The notes beneath the pieces are model-generated. The model was not told the DNA's origin. It did no database searches and saw only the letters and a program-made list of their open reading frames with translations. Source: Brevibacterium sediminis (GTDB lineage Bacteria > Actinomycetota > Actinomycetes > Actinomycetales > Brevibacteriaceae). From it: a DNA stretch of 64,000 bases. This document shows, one piece after another, positions 8,218-16,786 of the stretch (position 1 is its first letter; each line of letters starts with the position of its first letter). The stretch is taken from positions 124,001-188,000 of the forward strand of contig NZ_JABKDD010000004.1 of NCBI RefSeq assembly GCF_013623905.1, given 5' to 3'. A program made the position numbers and the translations under genes.

Positions 8218-9591
8218 ATGACAGACCCGAACAAGAAGCAGATCATCCTCGCCGCCTATGTGGGCGGCGTCAACGAACACACACTGTGGGAGGCCCCGGG
8301 CGCTGGCAGCCAGATCGAATTCGACACATTCAGACACGTCGCGCAAACCGCTGAGCGAGGAAAGTTCGACTACTTCTTCCTCGCCGAGGGCCTGGCCGTG
8401 CGACAGCACGGCGACGACTTCTTCGACCATGACATCGTGGGCCGACCGGACACGCTTCCGGTGCTTGCCTCGATCGCCGCGGTCACCGAGCACATCGGAC
8501 TGGTCGGCACCATCAATTCGACGTTCAACGAGCCCTTCGAGCTCGCCCGCGAATTCGCCAGCCTCGACCACCTCTCCGGCGGACGAGCCGGATGGAACGT
8601 CGTGACCTCATTCGACGCCTTCACCGGCGCGAACTTCCGCAAGGGCGGCTACCTCGATCGCGACCAGCGCTATCAGCGCGCCGAGGAGACGGTCCGCACC
8701 GTCAAGGAGCTCTGGGACTCCTGGCCCGAGGACGCGATCGTCGCCGACAAAGCGAGCGGCACGTTCATCCGCGACGCTTCGGTCGGTGCATTCGAGCATC
8801 ACGGCCAGCAGTTCGACATCTCGGGCCGATTCACCGTCCCGCGCAGCCCCCAGGGCCGTCCGGTCATCGTCCAGGCCGGGGTCTCGCCCGACGGCCGGAA
8901 CTTCGCCGCAGCGAATGCCGACCTCATCTTCAGCCCGTTCCGCGATCGTGAGGCGGCCGCCGCCTTCCATGCCGACATCAACAAGCGGGTCGTGAAATGG
9001 GGCAGGCAGCGCGGTGACGTCAAGATCGTCCCCAGCGTGAACTTCGTCCTCGCGGATTCCACCGCCGAGGCGCGTGAGAAGGAAGCCGAGATCCGTCAGC
9101 AGACCTTCACACCCAAGACTGTGCGGGTCCTCGCCGAGCAGATCTGGAACCGCGACCTCAGTGACTTCGACCTCGAGTCCGAGATCCCACCGGTCGAGCC
9201 CGACCTCGAGTCGGGCCGTTTCGTCAACGGACGCACCTATCACACGGACAGGAACACCGACGTGGCACAGCTGCGCGAGTACTCCCAGGCTCATGGAGGG
9301 CTGGGGCTGCGCGATGTCTTCATCGCCACCCGCGGCCGGTCGGATTTCGTCGGCACCCCCGCCGAGGTGGCGCAGGCCCTCGACGACTTCGTCCAGGAGG
9401 ACGCGTCCGACGGGTTCGTCGTCGGCAATTCCGTGGTGCCGTCGGGCCTCGACGAGTTCGTCGATTCCGTCGTCCCGCTGCTCCAGGAGCGCGGTTCGCT
9501 CCGGGAGGACTACGACGGTACGACTCTGCGCTCGAACCTTGGGATCCCCGTACCCGAGCGAGGCAGCACGACCCCAGCGATCTACGCCTGA
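8218..9591 (+). CDS. NtaA/SnaA/DszA-type FMNH2-dependent monooxygenase
   Basis: 457 residues, the usual size for this subgroup of LLM monooxygenases, which cleave C-N or C-S bonds in nitrilotriacetate, dibenzothiophene sulfone, S-alkyl cysteines and similar compounds. Diagnostic stretches are AAYVGGVNEHTLWEAPGAGS, GTINSTFNEPFELAREFASL, LSGGRAGWNVVTS (the flavin-site region) and SPQGRPVIVQAGVSPDGRNF. Start at 8218 with GAGGAAG upstream. It follows the first LLM gene, is terminated by a strong hairpin at 9664-9704, and faces an amino-acid-type ABC transporter. The context favours a sulfur- or nitrogen-containing amino-acid derivative as substrate (inference). Confidence 0.88.
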   Translation: MTDPNKKQIILAAYVGGVNEHTLWEAPGAGSQIEFDTFRHVAQTAERGKFDYFFLAEGLAVRQHGDDFFDHDIVGRPDTLPVLASIAAVTEHIGLVGTINSTFNEPFELAREFASLDHLSGGRAGWNVVTSFDAFTGANFRKGGYLDRDQRYQRAEETVRTVKELWDSWPEDAIVADKASGTFIRDASVGAFEHHGQQFDISGRFTVPRSPQGRPVIVQAGVSPDGRNFAAANADLIFSPFRDREAAAAFHADINKRVVKWGRQRGDVKIVPSVNFVLADSTAEAREKEAEIRQQTFTPKTVRVLAEQIWNRDLSDFDLESEIPPVEPDLESGRFVNGRTYHTDRNTDVAQLREYSQAHGGLGLRDVFIATRGRSDFVGTPAEVAQALDDFVQEDASDGFVVGNSVVPSGLDEFVDSVVPLLQERGSLREDYDGTTLRSNLGIPVPERGSTTPAIYA

Positions 9592-9663
9592 GCGGCTTCT
9601 GCTCCCGAGGACAGGACACCGGTTCACGCGCCTGGGGGCTAGGGCACCGGTTCTCGGTCGCGC

Positions 9664-9704
9664 AGCTGAGGGCCCCTGCGGACATTCCGCAGCGGCCCTC
9701 AGCT
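9664..9704. terminator. Strong bidirectional hairpin terminator
   Basis: Arms 9664-9681 and 9687-9704 (18 nt, one mismatch) with a 5-nt ACATT loop lie between the convergent monooxygenase and ABC-binding-protein genes. There is no U-tract. Confidence 0.85.
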
Positions 9705-9724
9705 GTGAGGCGGTGAACTGTCGG

Positions 9725-10750
9725 TCAGCTCTCCGATTCAGGAAGTCCCGGAGGGTTGATCACCGATTTCTCGACCGCTTCGTCCTCGAGACCCCAGCGT
9801 TTGAGGATCTCTGCGTACTGTCCGTTCTCGATCGCATGGTTGAGGACGATGTTCACCGGCGTGATGAGCCCATTGCCCTTCTTCGTCGCCGCGGCGATGT
9901 CCGCATGCTTCGGCCATCCTCCGTTGAGGGTGCCGACCCACTTGGTCTCGCCATTGACCGCCGCCTTGAACGCACCTGTGGGGTTGGGACCGAAGGTCGC
10001 ATCTGCGCGGCCGGACTGGATGGCCAGAGTGGCCGCGGAGTCGTCATCGTAGTAGACGAGTTCCGCCGGATCCTTGCCCTCCTTCTCGAGCCTCTTGTTC
10101 CATGTGAGCAGCACCTGCTCCTGGTTCGTTCCCGAGCTGACGATGATCTTGAGGCCCGACGCGTCATCAGCGTCCTTGATCGAGTCGATCGGGCTGTCCG
10201 ACTTCACGTAGAAGCCGAGCAGATCGGTCCGATAGCTGGAGAAGTCGTAGAGCCTCTTGCGCTCATCGGTGACGGTGACATTCGACGTGACGAGATCGTA
10301 TTTGCCTGACTGGATACCCAAGGGCCAATCGGCCCAGGAGGTCACGGCCTGCTGGTAGTCGAGGCCGAGGCCCTCGGCGATGAGCTGGGCGAAGTCCGCT
10401 TCGACACCGATCCGCGTCTTGTTGTCATCGCTGGCGAGCACGCCCAGCGGTGCACCGCCGGCCTGGCCGGTGCCCACCACGGTGAGCTTGCCATCCCTGA
10501 CAGGTGTGAAACCGCTCTTCTTCAGGGCCGCGACCGCCTCGGGGACGGGATCGATGTGGGGCCTACCGTCGGCGTTCTTGCTGCTGAGGTCGAATTCGCT
10601 CGAGGCCGCAACGGAATCCTCCGTCCCCGGCTCCGCGCTCGCTTCGGATCCGCGGACATTGACGAGGGCGATGACTCCCCCTGCGATGAGTGCGAGCACG
10701 ACGACCACTGCCGCGAGCAGTCCGCCCTGCTTCTTGCTGATAGCTGCCAT
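9725..10750 (-). CDS. Amino-acid-type ABC transporter substrate-binding protein
   Basis: 341 residues. An N-terminal hydrophobic segment (LLAAVVVVLALIAGGVIALV) follows KKQGG, without a lipobox, so it is a signal anchor or uncleaved signal. The mature part is a family-3 periplasmic-binding fold: LTVVGTGQAGGAPLGVLASD, GVEADFAQLIAEGLG, YDLVTSNVTVTDERK and GLKIIVSSGTNQEQVL. It would capture a polar amino-acid-like solute outside the cell. It is the third gene of a permease-ATPase-binding protein operon on the minus strand. With the facing LLM monooxygenases it resembles the YxeMNO/YtmJKLMN arrangement of sulfur-amino-acid uptake. Confidence 0.88.
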   Translation of the reverse strand: MAAISKKQGGLLAAVVVVLALIAGGVIALVNVRGSEASAEPGTEDSVAASSEFDLSSKNADGRPHIDPVPEAVAALKKSGFTPVRDGKLTVVGTGQAGGAPLGVLASDDNKTRIGVEADFAQLIAEGLGLDYQQAVTSWADWPLGIQSGKYDLVTSNVTVTDERKRLYDFSSYRTDLLGFYVKSDSPIDSIKDADDASGLKIIVSSGTNQEQVLLTWNKRLEKEGKDPAELVYYDDDSAATLAIQSGRADATFGPNPTGAFKAAVNGETKWVGTLNGGWPKHADIAAATKKGNGLITPVNIVLNHAIENGQYAEILKRWGLEDEAVEKSVINPPGLPESES

Positions 10751-10783
10751 TGTCTTCTCTCTTTCGGTGTGTTGGTCGGCGGG

Positions 10784-11593
10784 TCAGAGCACTCGACCGA
10801 TGAAGTCCCTCGTGCGGGGGTTGATGGGGTTGCGCAGAACCTGCTCGGGTGGGCCGATCTCGATGATGCGGCCGTCTTCGACGAAGACGACGCGGTCGGA
10901 GACCTCGCGGGCGAACCCGATCTCATGGGTGACGATGATGAGCGTCGTGCCCACAGTCGCCAGGTCTCGGATGACGTCGAGCACCTCGGCGACGAGTTCC
11001 GGATCCAATGCCGAGGTCGGCTCGTCGAAGAGCAGGACCTTCGGATCGAGCGCGAGCGCACGGGCGATGGCTACGCGCTGCTGCTGCCCTCCTGAGAGCT
11101 GAGCAGGATACTTCTCTGAATCGTGGAGACCGACCCGCTGCAGCAGTGCCATGGCACGCTGGTCGGCCTCGACCTGGCTGAGACGTTTGAGCGAGACCGG
11201 TGCGATCGTGATGTTCTCCCGGGCAGTGAGGTTGGGGAACAGATTGAAGTTCTGGAAGACGAGCCCCACCTGCGCCCGTCGCTTGAGCACTTCGGCTTCG
11301 CGCAGTTCGTGGAGGGTGTCGCCGCGGCGTTCGTATCCGATGTAGCGGCCGTCGACGGTGACGCTGCCGGCGTCGAAGGTCTCGAGGTGGTTGATGGTGC
11401 GCAGCAGCGTCGACTTCCCTGACCCGGACGGGCCGACGATGGAGACGACCTCGCCGGGTTCCACGGTCAGGCTCACGTCGTCGAGCACTCTGTTCGCCCC
11501 GTAGTACTTCGTCAAGTGGCTGATCTCGACTTTGCCGACAGTGGGCGCCGCGTCGTCGACGGGATCGGGTCGATTCGAATCGATGATGGTCAT
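10784..11593 (-). CDS. Amino-acid-type ABC transporter ATP-binding protein
   Basis: 269 residues with all ATPase motifs: Walker A GPSGSGKST (about residue 54), Q-loop VFQNFNLFPNLTARENI, signature LSGGQQQRVAIARALALDP, Walker B VLLFDEPTSALDPE and switch His in IIVTHEIGFAREV. It is closest in appearance to GlnQ/HisP-type polar-amino-acid importers. The start at 11593 overlaps the permease stop by 4 nt, giving coupled translation. It energises import with the permease encoded upstream and the binding protein downstream. Confidence 0.95.
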   Translation of the reverse strand: MTIIDSNRPDPVDDAAPTVGKVEISHLTKYYGANRVLDDVSLTVEPGEVVSIVGPSGSGKSTLLRTINHLETFDAGSVTVDGRYIGYERRGDTLHELREAEVLKRRAQVGLVFQNFNLFPNLTARENITIAPVSLKRLSQVEADQRAMALLQRVGLHDSEKYPAQLSGGQQQRVAIARALALDPKVLLFDEPTSALDPELVAEVLDVIRDLATVGTTLIIVTHEIGFAREVSDRVVFVEDGRIIEIGPPEQVLRNPINPRTRDFIGRVL

Positions 11594-12615
11594 ACGGACT
11601 CCTTGTCGGTGTATGAGGTCACGGTGTCAGTCTGTGAGGTCACGGCCGGCGAGGCCTTTCCGTCTTCCTCACCGAGGCGGTGCCACAGATCCGTGATCTG
11701 CTTCTTCGCACGGTAGATGGGTGTGGGAGGCAGGTCGACGGTGCCTCTCGAGAAGCGCCGCTCGACGTAGTACTGAACCACCGAGAGCACGGTGGTGATG
11801 ATGGCGTACCAGACCACGGCGACGAGCAGCAGGGGAATGATCTGTTGGTTGCGGCCGTAGATCACCTGGACGCTATAGAAGAGTTCGGGCAGGGCCACGA
11901 TGAAGGCGACTGAGGTGCCCTTGACCTGTCCGACGATCTCGTTGAAGCCTGCGGGGAGGATCGACCGCGCCGCCTGCGGCAGGATGATCCTGAAGAACCG
12001 CACGCGTCGCGGCAGTCCGAGCGCGGCCGCCGCATGGGTCTGACCGGCATCGACCGAGACGATGCCGCCCCGGATGATCTCGGCGGAGTAGGCGGCCTGG
12101 TGCAGGGTGAGTCCGATGGCGACGGCCGCAAAGGCGGTGAGCAGCGAGGTCGTCGGGAACGAGAAGATCCAGAAGTCGTCCGTGAAGGGCGTGCCGAGGC
12201 CGAGGCGCGGATAGAGGTAGCCCAGGTTGTACCAGACGAGGACCTGGACGAGGATCGGCACCGAGCGGAAGAACCAGATGTACCACCAAGCGACGGCATT
12301 GAGCAGAGTCGAGCTCGAAAGACGGAAGACCGCGAGGACCGTGCCGATGATGAAGCCTCCGACGATGGAGATGACCGTCAGCCACAGGGTCATGAGCAGA
12401 CCGTCGAGAACCGCGTCGCTGAAGAAGTACTCCCCGAAGGTCCCCCACCCGTATTTCTCGTTCGCGACGAGGGACCAGAGGAACTGCGCGATGAGGAGGA
12501 TGATGACTGCGGAGACCGCCCACCTCCCCCAGTGGCGGACGCGGACGACCTTGAGCGGCTCCGTCGGCTCCTCGGTCTCGATCTCTGCGGACCGTTCGAT
12601 CGTCACTTGTGTCAT
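11590..12615 (-). CDS. Amino-acid-type ABC transporter permease
   Basis: 341 residues. A ~35-residue cytoplasmic leader precedes the first membrane span (WAVSAVIILLIAQFLWSLVA). About six hydrophobic helices follow. The EAA-like coupling loop reads AAAALGLPRRVRFFRIILPQ, which docks the ATPase. The order permease-ATPase-binding protein and the 4-nt overlap show one operon starting near 12.6 kb. The promoter region upstream carries a perfect ATGTGAT-G-ATCACAT palindrome and one copy of a direct repeat shared with the divergent GNAT gene. Confidence 0.92.
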   Translation of the reverse strand: MTQVTIERSAEIETEEPTEPLKVVRVRHWGRWAVSAVIILLIAQFLWSLVANEKYGWGTFGEYFFSDAVLDGLLMTLWLTVISIVGGFIIGTVLAVFRLSSSTLLNAVAWWYIWFFRSVPILVQVLVWYNLGYLYPRLGLGTPFTDDFWIFSFPTTSLLTAFAAVAIGLTLHQAAYSAEIIRGGIVSVDAGQTHAAAALGLPRRVRFFRIILPQAARSILPAGFNEIVGQVKGTSVAFIVALPELFYSVQVIYGRNQQIIPLLLVAVVWYAIITTVLSVVQYYVERRFSRGTVDLPPTPIYRAKKQITDLWHRLGEEDGKASPAVTSQTDTVTSYTDKESV

Positions 12616-12685
12616 GGCATGGCCACCTTCCTCGGTCTGTTCTGTGGGTCGACACTGATCTTCTGCCTGCGTCCTTGCGAGATAT

Positions 12686-12721
12686 TGCTCAACAATTAAG
12701 CGGACTATGTGATGATCACAT
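12686..12721. promoter_or_regulatory. Operator cluster upstream of the ABC operon
   Basis: A 23-nt element starting TGCTCAACAATTAAG (12686-12708) abuts the perfect 7-1-7 palindrome ATGTGATGATCACAT (12707-12721). The palindrome resembles FadR-type GntR operators (TGTGATCACA). The 23-nt element recurs at 12865-12887 with 17 of 23 matches. Confidence 0.5.
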
Positions 12722-12864
12722 GGTGAGGGGGAACCGGCCGCGCCACAATGTCACACTCCGTCAGGGAAGTCGATAAACTAAGCATTTTGGTGCGCGAGCG
12801 CGGGAATGAATCGCGATCGGAGCCTTCTGTCGACGCGCAGAGTCATGAAGAGTCACAAAGGAAC

Positions 12865-12887
12865 TGCTCAACGATCAGACGATCTAT
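12865..12887. promoter_or_regulatory. Second copy of promoter direct repeat
   Basis: TGCTCAACGATCAGACG (start of the 23-nt element) lies 10 nt before the GNAT start codon at 12897 and matches 12686-12708. One regulator binding both promoters is the simplest reading. The short distance to the ATG and the absence of a Shine-Dalgarno suggest a leaderless GNAT mRNA. Confidence 0.4.
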
Positions 12888-12896
12888 CGTACTGTC

Positions 12897-13832
12897 ATGG
12901 TTCTCATACGCACTGCGCATCCGGATGAGTTTCGACTGGTCGGCCGCGTCACCTACGAAGGCTTCGGACACGGTTCCTCCGAACGCGGTGAGCCGACGCC
13001 CGAACGCCTGGCGCTGCTCATGGACGCCGAGGCCCGCGCGGCCGGCGGTGACCTCCTCGTCGCGGTCGACGATTCCGACATGATCATCGGCACCGCCAGT
13101 CTTCTGCGAGCGGATTCTGCGCTGAGCCGTCAGGCGTCCGAGGGCGAGGCCGAGCTGCGACTGCTCGCGGTCCTGCCGTCCGCGCGCCAATCGGGTGTGG
13201 GTCTGGATCTCATGCGCGAAGCGATCACAAGGGCTCGCGATTGGGGTGCTCACGCCCTGGTCCTCGACACCGGCCCGCACAACTTCCGGTCACAGCGTCT
13301 CTACCACTCTCTCGGCTTCGATCGGGTGCCCGAGCGGGAAGCCCTGCCGTCCTCGGGCGGGGGTCCGTTGGCGGTCTTCCGCTATCGACTCGACGATCCG
13401 GAAGGAGTCGCGGTCAGGCTCTCGAACGATGCCGCGCGGAGGAGCGCTCTGCACTTCCGGAGTCGCATCACCTCCGACCCGACGATGACTCAGCGCTCGG
13501 AGCGGATGTCGGAGCAGAATTCGGGCAGCTCGACCGAAAGCGACCTTTTCGATGTCTGGCGCGTGGAGACTCGTGATGCCCGTCGACTCCTCGCGGTGGT
13601 GCTCACCCACCGCATTCGTCCCTCGGAGTCGGAAGCGACGGAGTCGAGAGCCGAACAGAGGAGCCCCCTCCGGTCGGTGTCGGTCCTCGCAGATGTTGCC
13701 GACCCGATCGCCGTCGCGGCGGAGTCCGACTACCCTGACGCTCATGCGGCAATCGGCCGCCTGCTCGACGTGCTCTCGCATGGGGGCCTCGCGGTTCCGG
13801 CACGGGAACGAGCCGGAGCCGTACCAGGATGA
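12897..13832 (+). CDS. GNAT-family acetyltransferase with an unrecognised C-terminal domain
   Basis: 311 residues. Residues 1-~165 are a GNAT domain: RTAHPDEFRLVGRVTYEGFG, LRLLAVLPSARQSGVGLDLM (acetyl-CoA loop) and QRLYHSLGFDRVPERE. The remaining ~145 residues form no family I recognise: a Ser/Arg/Glu-rich linker, then FDVWRVETRDARRLLAVVLT, SVSVLADVADPIAVAAESDY and AIGRLLDVLSHGG. The extension could be a separate small domain. It is divergent from the ABC transporter and shares a promoter repeat with it, so the two are probably co-regulated. Acetylation of the imported amino compound is a reasonable guess. Confidence 0.8.
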   Translation: MVLIRTAHPDEFRLVGRVTYEGFGHGSSERGEPTPERLALLMDAEARAAGGDLLVAVDDSDMIIGTASLLRADSALSRQASEGEAELRLLAVLPSARQSGVGLDLMREAITRARDWGAHALVLDTGPHNFRSQRLYHSLGFDRVPEREALPSSGGGPLAVFRYRLDDPEGVAVRLSNDAARRSALHFRSRITSDPTMTQRSERMSEQNSGSSTESDLFDVWRVETRDARRLLAVVLTHRIRPSESEATESRAEQRSPLRSVSVLADVADPIAVAAESDYPDAHAAIGRLLDVLSHGGLAVPARERAGAVPG

Positions 13833-13934
13833 TCACCTGCAGCGAGCTTCCTCCCCCGCCGAAACGGCATCTATGGTCGAACCCAACCGCGTTCACCCAA
13901 CGCGCCCACGACCGGCACGGTCCATAATGGAGAC

Positions 13935-14858
13935 ATGCACAACGGCGCCGATTCGAATGAGGACCTCCGCGAGGAATATCGCATCAAGATGCGCGGTCGG
14001 CTGCTGCGTCGGTCCGCTTCGTTCAATGTCGCCCACGCCGTCGACAGCCTCGAACCGGGCACCGGCGCTCAGAGCATCCAACGCGCGCTGACCCTGCTCA
14101 ACCTCGTCGGGCTCATCGCCGGGGAGCGGCGCGAGGGCGCGAGCCTGTCCGAGCTCGCTTCGATCAGCGGCCGCCCGAAGGCCAGCGTCCACCGCATGCT
14201 CCAGGCGCTCATCGCCATGGGCTACGTCGAACGCCTCGAAGAGGGCGGGTACCGCCTCGGCGTGCAGTCGCAGATCCTCGGTCAGCTGGCCCAGAAATCG
14301 GTGGACCCCCTGGTCACGGAGTCCGAGTCGAGTCTGATGCGCTTGGCCGAACTCAGTCAGGACACCGTCTTCCTTACCCTGCGCACGGGCAGCTATTCGA
14401 TCTGCGCCCGCCGCGAGGAAGGTTTCGGTGAGATCTTTAACAACGCCCTGTCCGTGGGCGACCGCCACCCGCTGGGCATCGGCGCCGGATCGCTGGCGAT
14501 CCTCTCCGAGCTCTCCCCCGCCGAGGTGGACACCCAGTTCGAGGCCAACGCCGAGATCCTCGCCGAGAGGTATCCGAAGGTCTCCGTTCCGCACCTGCGC
14601 GACATCATCGATCAGGCCCGCATCGACGGCTTCGTCCACAATCCGGGGCTCTTCGCCAAGGGGTCGTGGGCGGTCGCGGTTCCGCTGCGTATCCGCGGCT
14701 CCCGACCGCGTGCGGCCCTGTCGATCGCCTCGATCGCCGACCGTGTCACCGGTTCCCGGGTCGAACGCCTCGTCGCTCTGCTGCGCCGGGAGGCGAAGGC
14801 CATCGCCGAGGCGCTGAGTTCCCAGTCCGATCTCACTCCGGACTCCGGCGACCTCTGA
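13935..14858 (+). CDS. IclR-family transcriptional regulator
   Basis: 307 residues. After a ~50-residue leader, the winged helix-turn-helix spans about 52-115 (ASLSELASISGRPKASVHRM, then GYVERLEEGGYRLG). The effector domain follows, with GIGAGSLAILSELS and FVHNPGLFAKGSWAVAVPLR typical of IclR. These proteins bind a catabolic intermediate and repress or activate a neighbouring operon. The Ldh2-type dehydrogenase begins 30 nt downstream on the same strand. A -10-like CATAAT lies 8 nt before the ATG, so the transcript may be nearly leaderless. Confidence 0.88.
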   Translation: MHNGADSNEDLREEYRIKMRGRLLRRSASFNVAHAVDSLEPGTGAQSIQRALTLLNLVGLIAGERREGASLSELASISGRPKASVHRMLQALIAMGYVERLEEGGYRLGVQSQILGQLAQKSVDPLVTESESSLMRLAELSQDTVFLTLRTGSYSICARREEGFGEIFNNALSVGDRHPLGIGAGSLAILSELSPAEVDTQFEANAEILAERYPKVSVPHLRDIIDQARIDGFVHNPGLFAKGSWAVAVPLRIRGSRPRAALSIASIADRVTGSRVERLVALLRREAKAIAEALSSQSDLTPDSGDL

Positions 14859-14888
14859 GACGAGCAGCGGTCGGCGTCCGGTAGCGTG

Positions 14889-15884
14889 ATGGGCATGCCG
14901 GAGACTCCTGACGCCGCGACCGTGTCCCTGACGATTCCCGAACTGCGTGACCTGTGCATCGCAGCGATCACCGCGGCCGGCGGATCACCAGCGCTGGCGC
15001 AGTCTCTGGCGGACGCGACAGTGGCGGCCGAGCGACGGGGCAAGACTGCTGTAGGCACGGCGCATCTCGGCGATTATCTCGACGGCCTCGAGGCCGGCCG
15101 CATCAACGGGCGGGCGCAGCCGAAGGTGACGAACCAATTGCCCGCCGCACACCACGTCGACGCCGACCGCGGCACCGCGCAGCTCGCCTTCGACGCAGCC
15201 TTCGACGACTACGCCTCGTCTGTCGCAACGCTCGGCATCTCCGTCCTCAACATCGCCAACGCCTTCACCGCCGGAGAGCTCGGCCACTTTACGACGCGAC
15301 TGGCCGAACGAGGCCTGGTGGCGTTTGCCGGGGCCAACTCACCGGCGCTGATGTCGCTGTTCGGCGCACCGGGATCGGCGACCGGAACGAACCCGTTCTC
15401 GTTCGCCGTTCCCCATTCCGATGGCCCGCGCATGTTCGATCAGGCGACCAGTGCGACCGCGTGGGTCAACGTCCGCGACGCCGCCGATCGAGGAGAGACG
15501 ATCCCCGACGGATGGGCGCTCGCACCCGACGGGGCGGCCACGAACGATGCCGAGGCCGCCCTTGCCGGTTCCCTGCTGCCATTCGGCGGGGTCAAGGGCA
15601 GCAATGTCGCGCTCATGATCGAGCTCCTCGCCGTCCACGGCGGGGGCCGCTTCTCCGTCGACGCGCCCGCCTTCGACTCGGGGCAGGAGAGTCCGGCGAC
15701 GGGACTGTTCGTCATCGCGATCGCGGCAGATGCTTTCGACCCTGACTATTCGCAGCGGGTCGCCGAGCATCTTGACCGTCTGCATGCACGGTTCGGCTTC
15801 GACTTCGGCCGCAAACGCAGCCTCGAGGTCGTCAAGCTGCCGGAGGAACTCCACTCTGCGCTGATCACTCGCAGCCGTAGTTGA
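14889..15884 (+). CDS. Ldh2/MDH2-family NAD(P)H-dependent oxidoreductase
   Basis: 331 residues from the ATG at 14889; GTG 14886 and ATG 14895 are alternatives because no clear ribosome site is present. The family fold is shown by LRDLCIAAITAAGGSPALAQ, VGTAHLGDYLDGLEAGRING, GAPGSATGTNPFSFAVPHSD, ALAGSLLPFGGVKGSNVALM and HARFGFDFGRKRSLEVVKLP. Members reduce or oxidise 2-oxo acids, ureidoglycolate, or cyclic imino acids (delta1-pyrroline-2-carboxylate). Next to a DapA-like lyase and an FAD amine-oxidase-like enzyme, an imino-acid or 2-oxo-acid step is likely. It is probably co-transcribed with the IclR gene and converges on the DapA-like gene with 17 nt between stops. Confidence 0.85.
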   Translation: MGMPETPDAATVSLTIPELRDLCIAAITAAGGSPALAQSLADATVAAERRGKTAVGTAHLGDYLDGLEAGRINGRAQPKVTNQLPAAHHVDADRGTAQLAFDAAFDDYASSVATLGISVLNIANAFTAGELGHFTTRLAERGLVAFAGANSPALMSLFGAPGSATGTNPFSFAVPHSDGPRMFDQATSATAWVNVRDAADRGETIPDGWALAPDGAATNDAEAALAGSLLPFGGVKGSNVALMIELLAVHGGGRFSVDAPAFDSGQESPATGLFVIAIAADAFDPDYSQRVAEHLDRLHARFGFDFGRKRSLEVVKLPEELHSALITRSRS

Positions 15885-15901
15885 GCGGTCGGTGCCTGTG
15901 C

Positions 15902-16786
15902 TCAGCTGCCGAGGGTGGCCAGTGCCGCTTTGATCCGTTCCCGGGCGTCGGGATCGGTGTCGGCCAGGGGCCGCCTCGGTGAACCGACGGGGACGCCGCG
16001 CAGCTCGAGGCCGGTCTTGACCGCCTGGATGAACGGTTCTGAGATCATCGCGTCGATGACCGGGTAGAGCCGCTGCCACTCCTCGCGGGCCCCGTGGAGG
16101 TCGCCGTCAGCGATCTTCGTCGACACCGACACGATCTCGGACGGCAGGACGTTCGCGGCCCCCGCGACCATTCCGGCCGCTCCCTCGACGAGGCCGGAGT
16201 AGATGTAGCTGTCCCAGCCGATGAAGGTGGAGATGACGTCGCTGTGGTGATGGATGAGCTGAAGTGCCTGTTCCCAGTTCGCGCTCGAGTCCTTGATGAA
16301 GCGGATGTTCGCGACATCCTCGGCGAGCTGCCTCACTGTGCCGGGGTCGAGGTTGACGCCGGTGGCGGCCGGGATGTTGTATAGCATGACGTCGATGTCG
16401 ACGGCCGCGGCCACGGTCTTGATGTAGTCAACGGTCTCGGCCAAGGTCAGAGGCTCGTAGTAAGGAGTGACGATCATGAGGACATCGGCTCCGGCCGCCT
16501 GCGCCGCCTGGGAGTGACGGATGGCTTCCCGCGTCGAGGTGGCTCCCGTCTGCGCGACGATCGGCACGCGCCCGGCGGTGCGCTCGATGACGAATTCGAG
16601 CATCTGCTGGCGTTCGTCCCCGCTCATCGTGGCGAATTCCGCAGTCGAGCCGCCGACGACGAGGCCGTCGACTCCGCCGTCGATCGAACGGTCGACGACG
16701 CGCCCGAGGGCGTCGTAGTCGATGTTCTCCTCGGCGTCAAAGGGGGTGGTCAGTGCGGTGAGGACTCCGCGCAGGGTGGTTGTCAT
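15902..16786 (-). CDS. DapA/NanA-family lyase (dihydrodipicolinate synthase-like)
   Basis: 294 residues from the ATG at 16786 (GGAGG upstream). The start overlaps the stop of the upstream FAD gene (ATGA), so the two are coupled. A TIM-barrel class I aldolase: GVLTALTTPFDAEENIDYDA, GLVVGGSTAEFATMSGDERQ, VTPYYEPLT, VMLYNIPAATGVNLDPGT with the conserved Tyr, and the Schiff-base Lys in IRFIKDSSANW. The family includes pyruvate-forming aldolases and hydroxyproline-pathway deaminases. The true DapA of lysine synthesis is normally found elsewhere, so a catabolic role with the FAD enzyme is favoured. Confidence 0.88.
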   Translation of the reverse strand: MTTTLRGVLTALTTPFDAEENIDYDALGRVVDRSIDGGVDGLVVGGSTAEFATMSGDERQQMLEFVIERTAGRVPIVAQTGATSTREAIRHSQAAQAAGADVLMIVTPYYEPLTLAETVDYIKTVAAAVDIDVMLYNIPAATGVNLDPGTVRQLAEDVANIRFIKDSSANWEQALQLIHHHSDVISTFIGWDSYIYSGLVEGAAGMVAGAANVLPSEIVSVSTKIADGDLHGAREEWQRLYPVIDAMISEPFIQAVKTGLELRGVPVGSPRRPLADTDPDARERIKAALATLGS

